Origin: Litchfieldella qijiaojingensis
GTDB lineage: Bacteria > Pseudomonadota > Gammaproteobacteria > Pseudomonadales > Halomonadaceae
DNA: 64,000 nt
Direction: 5' to 3'
Assembly: GCF_014651875.1 (NCBI RefSeq)
Contig: NZ_BMXS01000008.1
Coordinates: 75,255-139,254 of the forward strand
Translations under genes and position numbers: made by a program
Shown here: piece by piece, positions 36,638-46,113 of the stretch
Layout of the letters: every line of letters starts with the position of its first letter
Numbering within the stretch: the stretch's first letter is position 1
Notes under the pieces: model-generated
The model's input: only the letters and a program-made list of their open reading frames with translations
Database searches by the model: none
What the model was told of the DNA's origin: nothing

Positions 36638-38254
36638 TCAGGGAGCATCCCCGAAGTCTTCGTGCAGCCAGTATCGCAAGCGATCCATGCCGGCCGGTTC
36701 GAGCGTCGGCGGTGGGGCGGCCCCTTGCACGAAGCCACGTGCCTGAAACGGTTCGAGCAAGGCAGCATCACCGCTGATCACGTGCACCGGCACGCCGGCA
36801 CCGGCATCGTCGCCGGTAATCAGAGGCGCCGGTTGATGGTCGCCCAGCACGATCAGCAGGGTCCGCTCGTCGACGAAGTCCACGGCCCAGCTCAGCGTCG
36901 CATTCACAGCGTAGTCCAACGACAACGCGAAGTGCTCGCGTACGCGCTCCAGATCCTGCCAGAGGACTTCCGGTGCTTCGCCGGCGCCTTCCCAGCGGTT
37001 GAAGACACTGCCATCACCCACCTCCTCCCAATGCTCCAACACGGGAAGAATCGGCGTCCAGGGTGCATGGCTGCTGATCAGGACGAGCTGGGCGAAGACC
37101 GGTTCGGGAAGCTGCGGACGTATGCGCTGCTGGAAGTGGTGCAAAGTGAACTGGTCGGGCATGGTCACCCAGTTCAATGCCGGTCCGGCATAATCGATAT
37201 CGGCGGCGGCATGGATACGGTCGAAGCCGTAGGCGCGCCCTTCCGGCCACACCATGGTAATCGCCGGCATCACCGCCAGCGTGGCATGGCCAGTAGCACG
37301 AAAGTCGTCGATCAGGGTTGGTTGGTCGCTGTCGAGCATCAGCCGGTACCAGAGCGAATTATCGATCCAGCGTCCACTCAAGACAGTGGCATGGGCCAAC
37401 CACGATTGGCCGCCGCGAATCGGCGACGCCAGGGTGCCGGTAACCATTGCCAGCCCAGCATTCTCCAGACGACCCTCCAGTTCCAGCAAACGCGGCACCA
37501 GGATTCTGGCATAGCGTGGATCCTCGACGGCTGAGATCCCATACGACTCTATGAAAACCAGGATCACATCTGTGTCATTCAAGGCAGGCAAGGCCCTCAC
37601 CGGGCCGGGTGACTGCCGCAAGCTAGCGAAGAACTCTCGACGCGCGTGGTGGGTGTCGAGGATCACACGGGCCTGGAACGTCAGGGTGTCCAGCACTGGC
37701 GCGCGGGCGATGGTGAGCCAGCGCCGATCGGTTGCTTCCCCGACCGTGAGCACCGTACTCGCCAGTAACACGAGCCCAATGATTGCGCCGTCCGGCGTGG
37801 CAAGTTCCACCCTCGGCAGATGCCGCAGCAGGCTTGCCAACCAGACTGCAAGTCCCACCAGTAATGCCGATGCCAGTACGCAGACGCCTGCCGCCAACCA
37901 CCTGCCCAGATTCCTTTCCAGCAGTTGATAGAGCGAACCCAGCAGGGGTACGTCGAGGTAGAGGTTCAGCGAACGGCCCAGCACATGATGCGTGGCGGCA
38001 TCGGCCAATCCGGCCAACAACGCCACCAAGGCCATCATGACCAGACTCCAGCGCAGTACCACGCTCCACCACGAAGCAGGCAGCAACGCCAGGCCGGCCA
38101 CCGCCAACCAGGCCTCGAGAGCGATCCACCGCGGTGCCAGTTCACCGAAACGCAACCATACTGGTATCAACAGCACGCCATTGAGTACCGCGCCGATTAG
38201 CGGCCATCGCACAAGCGCAGGGAACGACATGGATACAGGTCCCAGCATGAACAT
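36638..38254 (-). CDS. Membrane-anchored sulfatase-fold protein (phosphoglycerol/phosphoethanolamine transferase-like)
   Basis: Protein of about 538 residues. About five hydrophobic segments fill the first 185 residues; a periplasmic alkaline-phosphatase-superfamily domain follows. Its metal-site landmarks are DVILVFIESYG (about residue 230), GQSWLAHATVLSG in the nucleophile region (about 285), LISSHAPW (about 395) and LIVLGDHQP (about 470). This pattern is closer to LtaS/OpgB-type transferases than to soluble sulfatases. Start codons at 38254 and 38230 are both possible. It is divergent from opgGH, so modification of periplasmic glucans with phosphoglycerol or phosphoethanolamine is a plausible role. 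Confidence 0.7.
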   Translation of the reverse strand: MFMLGPVSMSFPALVRWPLIGAVLNGVLLIPVWLRFGELAPRWIALEAWLAVAGLALLPASWWSVVLRWSLVMMALVALLAGLADAATHHVLGRSLNLYLDVPLLGSLYQLLERNLGRWLAAGVCVLASALLVGLAVWLASLLRHLPRVELATPDGAIIGLVLLASTVLTVGEATDRRWLTIARAPVLDTLTFQARVILDTHHARREFFASLRQSPGPVRALPALNDTDVILVFIESYGISAVEDPRYARILVPRLLELEGRLENAGLAMVTGTLASPIRGGQSWLAHATVLSGRWIDNSLWYRLMLDSDQPTLIDDFRATGHATLAVMPAITMVWPEGRAYGFDRIHAAADIDYAGPALNWVTMPDQFTLHHFQQRIRPQLPEPVFAQLVLISSHAPWTPILPVLEHWEEVGDGSVFNRWEGAGEAPEVLWQDLERVREHFALSLDYAVNATLSWAVDFVDERTLLIVLGDHQPAPLITGDDAGAGVPVHVISGDAALLEPFQARGFVQGAAPPPTLEPAGMDRLRYWLHEDFGDAP

Positions 38255-38355
38255 CACGTGACAAACGTATACCTCTTGTCGCGATATTTCCTGCAACTTC
38301 TAACAGGCCTCCATTGTCAGCAAGACAGGGAAAGGAAATCAGGGAGGACTAGCGT

Positions 38356-39906
38356 ATGGGTCAGGCGCGGCAACTGGCCATCGCCCTGTCATTGGCATTA
38401 CTGGCGCCGAGTCTCTGGGCACAGTCCGACGTGACGATACCGGCGGTGTTCGAGGAAGTCACTGAACGGGCGCGTGACCTGGCCACCAAGGACTATGCGG
38501 ACAACCCACCCACACTTCCCGAAGCCTTACGCGAGATCGACTACGACGTCTATCGCACGATTCGATTTCGCGGGGAAAATGCTTTATGGCGTGACGAAAG
38601 CCTGTTTTCGGTCCAGCTCTTCCACCCCGGCTTCCTTTACGATCGACCGGTGACGATCAATCTTGTCGAGGATGGCGAAATCCGTCACCTGCCCTTTCAA
38701 AAACGCTTCTTCAGTTACGATGGTGACGCTGCCTCACTCGCCGAGCATGACCTGAGCGGTGCCGGCTTCGCCGGTTTCCGCGTGCACTATCCACTCAATC
38801 GCACGGATCATCACGACGAATTCCTGGTCTTCCTGGGTGCTACCTATTTCCGCATCGTGGGCCGGGGTCAGCGTTATGGGCTCTCGGCGCGTGGCCTGGC
38901 CATCGATACCGCATCACCCAGAGGTGAGGAGTTTCCTGCCTTTCGCGAATTCTGGCTGTTCCAGCCCGAACCCGATGCTACCACCATGCATGTGGTGGCG
39001 CTCCTGGATAGCCCTTCGCTCAGCGGCGCCTATCATTTCACGGTGACGCCTGGCGAACGCGTGAGCATGGAGGTCGAGGCGCGCCTGTTCGCCCGTGAGG
39101 ATGTCAACAAACTAGGCATCGCGCCACTTACCAGCATGTTCTTCCATGGTAGCCCCAGCCCTCGACCCGCTGACGACTTCCGGCCGCGCGCGCACGACTC
39201 CGACGGCCTGCTGATGCATACCAGTGCCGGTGAATGGATCTGGCGGCCCCTGACCAACCCGCGCGAGCTGCGCATTACCCGACTGCGGGATGAAAGCCCC
39301 GCAGGCTTTGGACTCACCCAGCGCAAGCGCGACTTCGACAGCTATCTGGACACGGCACTCCATTACGAACGTCGCCCCAGTCAGTGGGTGGAACCACTGA
39401 GCGAATGGGGGCCCGGTAGTGTGGAGTTGGTGGAAATCCCCACCGATTCCGAAACCAACGACAATATCGTGGCCTATTGGGTCCCGGAGCAGCCCATGAC
39501 TGCGGGTGAGGAACGCACCTATCGCTACCGGACCTCCACGTTTGACGCGAGTCTTCCTCAACAGTCCCTGGCCAGTGTCGTGCGTGCTCGCCAGGGAAGG
39601 GCTACGGCCCCCGATCAGAACGAACCACCCCCACGTGGCCATCGTCAGTTCGTGGTCGACTTCCGGGGTGGCGAACTCTCCACCCTGGATGACAGCCATC
39701 CCGTCGAGGCACAACTGAGCGCATCGACGGGCAAGGTCGAGCAACTGCGGGTCGAGCGCCTGCCCGACGGCAAAACCTGGCGGGCCTCCTTCCGCCTGCT
39801 GCCCGACGGCAAAACTCCCATGGACCTTCGACTGCTCTTGACCTTGCGCGGTCAGCCAATGACGGAAACCTGGAACTATGTTTGGAATCCGGACGAACTC
39901 CGCTAG
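38356..39906 (+). CDS. opgG: Periplasmic glucan biosynthesis protein G
   Basis: Protein of 516 residues with signal peptide MGQARQLAIALSLALLAPSLWAQ. The mature N-terminal beta-sandwich domain carries FRGENALWRDESLFSVQLFH-type sequence (about residues 73-92), FLGATYFRIVGRGQRYGLSARG (split, near 155) and FREFWLFQP, all OpgG/MdoG signatures. OpgG acts in the periplasm on the beta-1,2-glucan backbone made by OpgH. The ribosome site GGGAGGA is strong. The coding region overlaps the start of opgH by 29 bases. Confidence 0.93.
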   Translation: MGQARQLAIALSLALLAPSLWAQSDVTIPAVFEEVTERARDLATKDYADNPPTLPEALREIDYDVYRTIRFRGENALWRDESLFSVQLFHPGFLYDRPVTINLVEDGEIRHLPFQKRFFSYDGDAASLAEHDLSGAGFAGFRVHYPLNRTDHHDEFLVFLGATYFRIVGRGQRYGLSARGLAIDTASPRGEEFPAFREFWLFQPEPDATTMHVVALLDSPSLSGAYHFTVTPGERVSMEVEARLFAREDVNKLGIAPLTSMFFHGSPSPRPADDFRPRAHDSDGLLMHTSAGEWIWRPLTNPRELRITRLRDESPAGFGLTQRKRDFDSYLDTALHYERRPSQWVEPLSEWGPGSVELVEIPTDSETNDNIVAYWVPEQPMTAGEERTYRYRTSTFDASLPQQSLASVVRARQGRATAPDQNEPPPRGHRQFVVDFRGGELSTLDDSHPVEAQLSASTGKVEQLRVERLPDGKTWRASFRLLPDGKTPMDLRLLLTLRGQPMTETWNYVWNPDELR

Positions 39907-41809
39907 TCAGCTGCACTCCACGAATATTCCCTGGCATCACAGCCGGCGGCTGCTCTTCACCGTGCTGGTCCTGACCAGCACGGCCCTCGGCGCCTGGGCG
40001 ATGTTCCGTATCCTGCATGTGAATGGCATCACGCCACTGCAAGGCGTCATTCTGGTGCTGTTCGTGATCACTTTCGCATGGATCGTCATCGCCTTCTGGA
40101 CCGCGGTGATCGGCTTTCTCATCCGGCTCACCAGACGCGACCCGCTGACCCTGGCCAGGCAAGTGCCGGCACAAAGGCCGGCGACACCGATCGCCGAGCA
40201 CCGCACTGCACTGGTTATGCCCATCTTCAACGAAGACCCGCAGCGCGTGGTGGCCGGCCTGGGAAGCACCTGCCGCTCGCTGCTCGGCACCCGTGAGGCC
40301 AACGGTTTCGAAGTCTTCGTACTCAGCGACACCACGAATGCCGAGATCGCCCGTCGTGAAGAGAGTGCTGTGGCGGCCCTACAGCAGCGCTTCAAGGATC
40401 GCCTCGCCATCCACTATCGGCGGCGTACGAATAACAAAGGACGCAAGGCCGGCAATCTGGCGGAATTCTGCCGTCGCTGGGGGCAGCGATACGACTTCCT
40501 GGTGGTACTGGATGCCGATAGTCTAATGAGCGGCAAGACCCTGCTGGCTCTGGTGGGCGCCATGCAGGCCAATCCTCGCGTGGGCTTGATCCAGACAGTT
40601 CCGATCCCGGTGCGCCAGGACAGCGTATTCGGACGTTTCCAACAGTTCGCCGCGGCACTATACAGCCCCATGCTGGCGGCTGGTCAAAGCTTCTGGCAGG
40701 TCGATGCCGCCAACTTCTGGGGCCACAACGCGATCCTGCGTACCCGAGCCTTCATGGCGTGCTGTGGGCTGCCGGAACTTCCCGGCCGACCACCTTTGGG
40801 AGGCGAAATCTTGAGTCACGACTTCGTCGAGGCGGCATTGATGCGCCGTGCCGGATGGGAGGTCCAACTGGACACCGACCTCGTCGACAGCTTCGAGGAA
40901 ATGCCCAGCAACCTGCTGGATTTCGCCAAGCGCGACCGACGCTGGACCCAGGGCAACATGCAACACCTGCGCCTGCTCGGCGGACGGGGCTTACATACCA
41001 TGAATCGCTTGCACTTCCTGTTTGGCGCCCTGGCCTACATGTCGTCGCTGCTATGGGGCCTGATGCTCGCGGTCAGTACACTGGACGCCATTGGTCGAGC
41101 CTTGAACCGCCATCGTTTCTTCAGCGACAGTTACCAGTTGTTCCCCGATTGGCCGATCGATCCTCCCGGCCTGATCATGCCGTTGTTGGCCAGCACCGCC
41201 GTACTGCTGCTGCTCCCCAAGGTGATGGGCATACTGCTGGCGCTATGGCAACGTCCCCAGGCTTTCGGTGGACGCACTCGCCTGCTGGCAAGTGCCTTGC
41301 TGGAAATCGTCTGCGCGGTATTGATCGCACCGATCATGATGGCCTTCCATAGCCTGTTCGTGGTGGGCGTGCTGAGCGGCCATAACGTCACTTGGGCGCC
41401 CCAGGTACGCGAGGGACGAGCCGTGCCGTGGACGGATGCCATCCGCCATACTTGGGCCGCCACCCTGCTTGGAGGCATCTGGGCACTTGCTACCTATCAG
41501 CTGGCACCGATGTTCTTCTGGTGGCTGGCTCCCGTATGGGCCGGCCTGCTACTGGCGGCGCCACTGGTGCGGCTGACCAGCAGCTTGCGTCTGGGGGATC
41601 GGCTGCGGCGAGCCGGCTTACTGCTGGTGCCTACCGAGGTCTCGCCACCGGAGGTCCTGCGAAACCTGTCGCAGCCCCTGCCCGAGGATGGAACCGTATG
41701 CCCCGTGCCACCACCTCCCGAGATGCCTGGCGAGATGCCGATTCAGTCGTTCACGACTTTCATCCGCCCCTCGACCCTGCCCTACAGGGATGCATCCGTG
41801 AGGAAGTGA
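39878..41809 (+). CDS. opgH: Periplasmic glucan glucosyltransferase
   Basis: GT2-family inner-membrane protein of 643 residues, shorter at both ends than the enterobacterial enzyme (about 850). Membrane segments lie near residues 23-45, 52-75 and in the C-terminal third. The catalytic domain shows TALVMPIFNEDPQRV (about 108), VVLDADSLMSG (about 207), LSHDFVEAALMRRAGWEV and RDRRWTQGN near 348. It polymerises glucose from UDP-glucose and exports the chain to OpgG. The start overlaps opgG, giving translational coupling. Confidence 0.92.
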   Translation: MFGIRTNSASQLHSTNIPWHHSRRLLFTVLVLTSTALGAWAMFRILHVNGITPLQGVILVLFVITFAWIVIAFWTAVIGFLIRLTRRDPLTLARQVPAQRPATPIAEHRTALVMPIFNEDPQRVVAGLGSTCRSLLGTREANGFEVFVLSDTTNAEIARREESAVAALQQRFKDRLAIHYRRRTNNKGRKAGNLAEFCRRWGQRYDFLVVLDADSLMSGKTLLALVGAMQANPRVGLIQTVPIPVRQDSVFGRFQQFAAALYSPMLAAGQSFWQVDAANFWGHNAILRTRAFMACCGLPELPGRPPLGGEILSHDFVEAALMRRAGWEVQLDTDLVDSFEEMPSNLLDFAKRDRRWTQGNMQHLRLLGGRGLHTMNRLHFLFGALAYMSSLLWGLMLAVSTLDAIGRALNRHRFFSDSYQLFPDWPIDPPGLIMPLLASTAVLLLLPKVMGILLALWQRPQAFGGRTRLLASALLEIVCAVLIAPIMMAFHSLFVVGVLSGHNVTWAPQVREGRAVPWTDAIRHTWAATLLGGIWALATYQLAPMFFWWLAPVWAGLLLAAPLVRLTSSLRLGDRLRRAGLLLVPTEVSPPEVLRNLSQPLPEDGTVCPVPPPPEMPGEMPIQSFTTFIRPSTLPYRDASVRK

Positions 41810-41909
41810 GCCATGACCGTTGCCGTCGGCGTGCCCCTTGACTGTCTTCATGGACCGAAGTCCGGTCGTGAACGATCATGAATTCAAGGCCATCGCAGGA
41901 GGGCATTTC

Positions 41910-42734
41910 ATGAGCGCTTCGTCCTTTCCCCGTTGGCAGGACCTGACCAGTCAGGACATCGCTGCGCTCCCCGACGACGGCATAGCCGTGATGGTGCTTG
42001 GCGCCATCGAACAACACGGTGACCATCTGCCATTGTCCACCGACCTCGATATCGGGGAGGGATTGCTCGAAGCGGCCCTGGAGCATCTACCTGACGACTT
42101 CCCGCTGGTCAAGCTGCCGAGCATGATGGTGGGCGCCAGCGATGAGCACTTGAGTTTTCCGGGCACCCTGAGCCTGCCGCCAGCGATCGCCATCGCTACG
42201 TTGGAGACGTACGGCGAAGCCGTGGCACGTGCCGGGCTCAAGCGCCTGGTGCTGTTCAACGCTCACGGCGGCAACCCGGCGGTGATGGATCTCGCCGCAT
42301 TGACCCTACGACGACGCCATGGCCTGCTGGTGGTCAAGTCCCATTACATGCGCATGCCACCGCCGGGCATGCTGCCCAGCGGGGGACTGCCTGCCGAGGA
42401 ACTCCGCCACGGGTTGCACGGCGGCGCGGTGGAAACCGCCATGATGCGCCATATCGCGCCCCACAAGGTGCGTCTCGAGCACCTTGATCATCCCGTTTCA
42501 TGGGGCAAGACCATGGCCGATGCGGGTTTGCTACTGGGCCCCGAAGGCGAGGCTGCCTTCGCCTGGCTGGCAGAGGATCTGCATCCCGGCGGAGCGGTAG
42601 GAAACGCTCGGCTGGGCACGCCCGAACTGGGCGAGCGACTGGTCGCTCACTATGCAAAACGCCTGGCACGCATCCTGCGCGAAACCCACACCATGAGCGT
42701 CGAGAACTTTCAATCTCGACCCAAGGCGGAGTGA
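41910..42734 (+). CDS. Creatininase-family amidohydrolase
   Basis: Protein of 274 residues; ATG 41910 is chosen because AGGAGGG stands 6 bases upstream. It carries the metal-binding motifs of the family: GAIEQHGDHLPLSTDLDIG (about residues 31-49, with the Glu, His and Asp ligands), FNAHGGNPAV (about residue 119) and HGGAVETAMM (about 172). Relatives include creatininase, MftE and the archaeal ArfB formamide hydrolase of flavin/F420 synthesis. It precedes a RibD-C-type reductase gene on the same strand, a pairing that recalls ArfB plus the archaeal reductase. Confidence 0.85.
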   Translation: MSASSFPRWQDLTSQDIAALPDDGIAVMVLGAIEQHGDHLPLSTDLDIGEGLLEAALEHLPDDFPLVKLPSMMVGASDEHLSFPGTLSLPPAIAIATLETYGEAVARAGLKRLVLFNAHGGNPAVMDLAALTLRRRHGLLVVKSHYMRMPPPGMLPSGGLPAEELRHGLHGGAVETAMMRHIAPHKVRLEHLDHPVSWGKTMADAGLLLGPEGEAAFAWLAEDLHPGGAVGNARLGTPELGERLVAHYAKRLARILRETHTMSVENFQSRPKAE

Positions 42735-42855
42735 CCGCCAAGCGAATGCCCGTCACGTTCGACCCGCTGCATGGGCCATCCCCTGACTGGGGGAACGGTC
42801 GTACGCCGATAATGGACTACACATGAAGTGAATCCCGTTCTGGACCGGAGGCCGC

Positions 42856-43725
42856 ATGTCCCACACTCCCCACCATGCCTCGCTGCTCGAGGCGGCCTGG
42901 GATTGCATACGCCGGGCCCGCGAACACGACTGGTCAACGTCGCCCTTGCTGCGTCTCACCATCCAAGATATCCACTTCTGCGTCGAACGAGGCGGCACCT
43001 GGCATGCAACGACGCCCCTGCCCGACGAGGCCCGTGACCTGCTCGACTGCCTGCTGCCGTTAGTCTCCGAAGACGCTCCCCTGGCAATCGCGCAACTTGG
43101 GCAGAGCCTCGACGGTCGCATCGCCACCGTTTCCGGTCACTCGCATTATGTGAATGGACTTGCCGGTCGCGTACACCTGCACCGCTTGCGCGCCCTGGTC
43201 GACGCCGTTCTGGTGGGGGCTGGCACCGTCGTCGCCGACGATCCGCGACTCAGCGTGCGCCATGTCAACGGTCGCCAGCCGTATCGGGTAGTGCTCGACC
43301 CTCGTGGTCGCGTGCCGGCCAGCAGCCATGTCTTCCAGGTCGCCGAGGCGCCGACCCTGCACCTGGTCGGTGAAGGCGTGACTCCCTCCGGGTCAGTGGG
43401 TGAGCATGTCGTGCGGATCGCGATGCCGCAAACGGTCAACGGTGTCGAGCCGGGGGCGATTCTCGAACGACTGGCAAGCTTGGGCCTGCAGCGTGTATTG
43501 ATCGAAGGTGGAGGAAAGACGGTGTCACGCTTCCTTGAAGCTCGGGCACTGCAGCGTCTTCATCTGCTAGTGGCGCCACTTCTGATCGGTTCAGGCCGCG
43601 CGGGACTGGAGCTGGCTCCAATTGCGACGCTCGACCAGGCACTGCGCCCCACGTGGCGACGCTTCGAGTGCGGCGACGACCTACTCGTCGACCTAGACTT
43701 GACCACTTCCTTCAGTGGTTACTAG
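42856..43725 (+). CDS. RibD C-terminal-domain reductase
   Basis: Protein of 289 residues. A non-conserved N-terminal part (residues 1-75) leads into a dihydrofolate-reductase-like RibD-C domain: IAQLGQSLDGRIATVSGHSHYVN (split, about residues 78-100), LVDAVLVGAGTVVADDPRL (about 114-132), YRVVLDPRGRVPA and VLIEGGGKTVSRFLEA near 215. No deaminase domain precedes it. In riboflavin synthesis this domain reduces the ribosyl group of a pyrimidinone with NADPH. Here the surrounding genes suggest a related GTP-derived substrate. Its end overlaps the convergent methyltransferase by 14 bases. Confidence 0.85.
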   Translation: MSHTPHHASLLEAAWDCIRRAREHDWSTSPLLRLTIQDIHFCVERGGTWHATTPLPDEARDLLDCLLPLVSEDAPLAIAQLGQSLDGRIATVSGHSHYVNGLAGRVHLHRLRALVDAVLVGAGTVVADDPRLSVRHVNGRQPYRVVLDPRGRVPASSHVFQVAEAPTLHLVGEGVTPSGSVGEHVVRIAMPQTVNGVEPGAILERLASLGLQRVLIEGGGKTVSRFLEARALQRLHLLVAPLLIGSGRAGLELAPIATLDQALRPTWRRFECGDDLLVDLDLTTSFSGY

Positions 43726-44581
43726 GGCTCGCGAAGACATCTCCATGCCCAACCCACACACCAAGCTCCCCACGAGCCAAGGCAGTGCGACGCCGAGCGT
43801 GCCAAGAGGCCAGGCGAGCGTGCGCTGCAGGCGCCTGTTCGCTGGCGGCATCAAACCAGCCATCCACCAGGGCGCCGGCAAGAGCCAAGGTGTCGGGCTC
43901 CCCAGCGGGCAGTTGCCAGGGGCTGGATGCCGTCTCTACGGCATAGCCATGCTCGACGAAGACATCGCATAACACCGTCGGGGCCGTGCCACCCAGCGCA
44001 GCTCCCAAGCCTTTGTCGCGACGCTGATGGGAATTGAACAGGGCATTGACCCAGGCATCCTCCTCGTCATCGAAAAACGAACCCTGCTCATCGACGAAAG
44101 CCCAGCGACCATCGACACTCAGGGTCAACAGCACAGCGATGCTTCGTCGCACACAAGCGGCAGCGAAACGCGCTGTCCAGTCGCGGGACACCAGATCGAA
44201 CAAGGCCGAGGCACAGACCAGGTAAGCCCCCTCCCACCAGGAAGCGTCGAGATCCGCCAAGTCATACGCCTGTGTCTCTACGCTTATTGCTCTCCCCTCT
44301 CTATCGCATAGCGTTCGACAGCGATGAGCGGCCTGGACAAGCAGGTCATGATCATGATCGACCAGGCGCCAGTGCTGGGGGCCAGGTAAACGTGGTGCCA
44401 GAAAACGCGGGTTGTTGCCGGCACCACTGCCAAGATCGACCAGCACCAGGGGAGCTTCACTCCGCGACAACCAGTCGGCGGCCAGCCGCGTCAAACGCCG
44501 ACTGCGGGCCCGGTCATCGGCGCGCTCACGCAGCGCCAGCCAATCAAAGTCGAAACGGCTGCCCAGCGCGGAAACGTTCAT
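43712..44581 (-). CDS. Class I SAM-dependent methyltransferase
   Basis: Protein of 289 residues with SAM-binding motif LVLVDLGSGAGNNPRFLAPRLPG (split; about residues 45-66) and acidic motif II in WRLVDHDHDLLVQA (about 71-84). AYLVCASALFDLVS fits the strand-4 region. It is last in a four-gene minus-strand operon and overlaps the glycosyltransferase gene by 4 bases. Its substrate is probably the product assembled by the adjacent pterin/pyrimidine and glycosyl-transfer genes. Confidence 0.82.
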   Translation of the reverse strand: MNVSALGSRFDFDWLALRERADDRARSRRLTRLAADWLSRSEAPLVLVDLGSGAGNNPRFLAPRLPGPQHWRLVDHDHDLLVQAAHRCRTLCDREGRAISVETQAYDLADLDASWWEGAYLVCASALFDLVSRDWTARFAAACVRRSIAVLLTLSVDGRWAFVDEQGSFFDDEEDAWVNALFNSHQRRDKGLGAALGGTAPTVLCDVFVEHGYAVETASSPWQLPAGEPDTLALAGALVDGWFDAASEQAPAAHARLASWHARRRTALARGELGVWVGHGDVFASPSNH

Positions 44582-45672
44582 GGTGGCCCTCCCTCCCTAT
44601 CGGGTGATGCCAGAGGAGGCCGTTCCAGGGCGGCAGCGAAAGCATCGCCAGCGTCCTGCCAATCATGCTGACGGCCGCGAGCCTCGCGAGCGCCGAGACG
44701 CAACCGTGCCCGCAGGTCGGGTTCGTCGAACCATTGCCGCAAGGCATCGCTCAGCGCCATGGCATCGCCAGGTGGCACCGCCAGTCCCGCCCCGGCCGGC
44801 AAGGTATGCGCCAGCGCGCCACCGGTGGTGGTGATCACCGGCAAACCATGCGCCAAGGCCTCGGTAACCACCATGCCGTAACCTTCGTAATACGAGGGCA
44901 GCACGAACAAATCCGCCTGATGATAAGCCTCCCCCAACGCCTCGCGGGCGCGCTCGCCGAGCAGCCGCAGGCGCTGATCCAGCCCATGCGCGGCGATCGA
45001 CGCTGCAACTCGTTCTGCATGTGCCGGGTCGCGGTCGAGCCCGCCGATGCAATCGCACCACCAGACGCAATCGGTTAACGACGCCAAGGCCTCGACCAGT
45101 ACCTCATGCCCCTTGCGAGGCGTCACAGTGGCCACGCACAACAGGCGCTGGCAACGCTCGTCATCTTCATTCACCACGCTGGCCGCCAAGGGCGCGGATT
45201 CGACGCCAGGTTCGACCACCGCCACCTTGGTGGCGGGCACGCCGAAATCCGCCAGCCGTCGCGCCGTGAATGCACTGGTGGCGATGACTCGCCCGACCGC
45301 CGACAGAGCGCGGGTTTCGCTGATCGTAAAGCGTGTACGTTCGGCATCATCAAGGCCGGTTTCATCGGCCAGCGGATGATGCACCAGCGCGGTGATGTCG
45401 AGCCGTCGCCCATGCGCCGCCACCACTTCGGGCAGAGCGCCCATGGCCAGGCCATCGATAACCACCCGCGCGCCATCCGCCTGACGGACCAATGCTGTTT
45501 CCAGGGCTTGAGCTGCCACGGCATTCGGTTCAGGGAATGTTCCCTCAAGACCGGTCACCTCGACCCGCCAGCCCCGTGCCCGCAGCACCTCCGCAATACG
45601 CGCGTCGTAGACATAGCCGCCAGTGAGCTGAGCCGGGTCGCCGGCAACGATCAGAGTCACGGATGTCGTCAC
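44578..45672 (-). CDS. Family 4 glycosyltransferase
   Basis: GT-B protein of 364 residues. GTG at 45672 is the chosen start because it overlaps the upstream stop as GTGA with GAGGGGG before it. The donor-binding domain shows [21 protein letters not shown] (split; about residue 180) and [27 protein letters not shown] (split; about 250) with the E-x7-E pair, then a [11 protein letters not shown] loop. These are GT4 hallmarks. The N-terminal [13 protein letters not shown] is the usual GT4 acceptor-side start. The sugar donor and acceptor are unknown; being coupled to a PTPS-like gene suggests a pterin-like acceptor. Confidence 0.88.
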   Translation of the reverse strand: MTTSVTLIVAGDPAQLTGGYVYDARIAEVLRARGWRVEVTGLEGTFPEPNAVAAQALETALVRQADGARVVIDGLAMGALPEVVAAHGRRLDITALVHHPLADETGLDDAERTRFTISETRALSAVGRVIATSAFTARRLADFGVPATKVAVVEPGVESAPLAASVVNEDDERCQRLLCVATVTPRKGHEVLVEALASLTDCVWWCDCIGGLDRDPAHAERVAASIAAHGLDQRLRLLGERAREALGEAYHQADLFVLPSYYEGYGMVVTEALAHGLPVITTTGGALAHTLPAGAGLAVPPGDAMALSDALRQWFDEPDLRARLRLGAREARGRQHDWQDAGDAFAAALERPPLASPDREGGPP

Positions 45673-46067
45673 AGCGCCCCCTCGTAGCTGGCCCAGGCGA
45701 CATGCGATTCGTGCAGTGTCACGCACATGGCGGTAAGCCCCTTGGCGTTTTCTCCCAGTCGCCCCTTGTGCACGACCTTGGCCAAACGTTCGAAAACCAC
45801 CCGCGCCATAAACTCGGTGGTGGTGTTATGCCCCTTGAACTCCTCGAACTCATCGAGGTTTTGCAGATGGAACTCGACCAGCACTTCATGCAGCGCTTCG
45901 CTGGCCCGGCAGATATCCACGACCAGGTCGTCGCGATCGAGATCCGGTCGCTTGAAGGTCACGTCGACGACATAGGTGGCACCATGGCAGCGTTGGGCCG
46001 GGCCGAAGGCTTCGCTACCGAAGCTGTGAGCAATCATGAAGTGATCTCGAACGGTCAAGCTGAACAT
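45669..46067 (-). CDS. Divergent 6-pyruvoyl-tetrahydropterin synthase / QueD-family protein
   Basis: Protein of 132 residues from ATG 46067 (GGAG 6 bases upstream). It has the T-fold of PTPS/Que[13 protein letters not shown] with the first zinc His (about residue 13), [15 protein letters not shown], and the C-terminal [15 protein letters not shown] containing the substrate-binding Glu. The usual HGH zinc pair is altered to CHGATY, so the third zinc His is an Ala and a Cys stands directly before the remaining His. The reaction may therefore differ from classical 6-carboxy- or 6-pyruvoyl-tetrahydropterin synthesis. Tightly coupled to the glycosyltransferase gene. Confidence 0.8.
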   Translation of the reverse strand: MFSLTVRDHFMIAHSFGSEAFGPAQRCHGATYVVDVTFKRPDLDRDDLVVDICRASEALHEVLVEFHLQNLDEFEEFKGHNTTTEFMARVVFERLAKVVHKGRLGENAKGLTAMCVTLHESHVAWASYEGAL

Positions 46068-46113
46068 GCGCTTCTCCATTTCTCAGGCGTTGTCCAAAAA
46101 GGGCGATGGCCGG

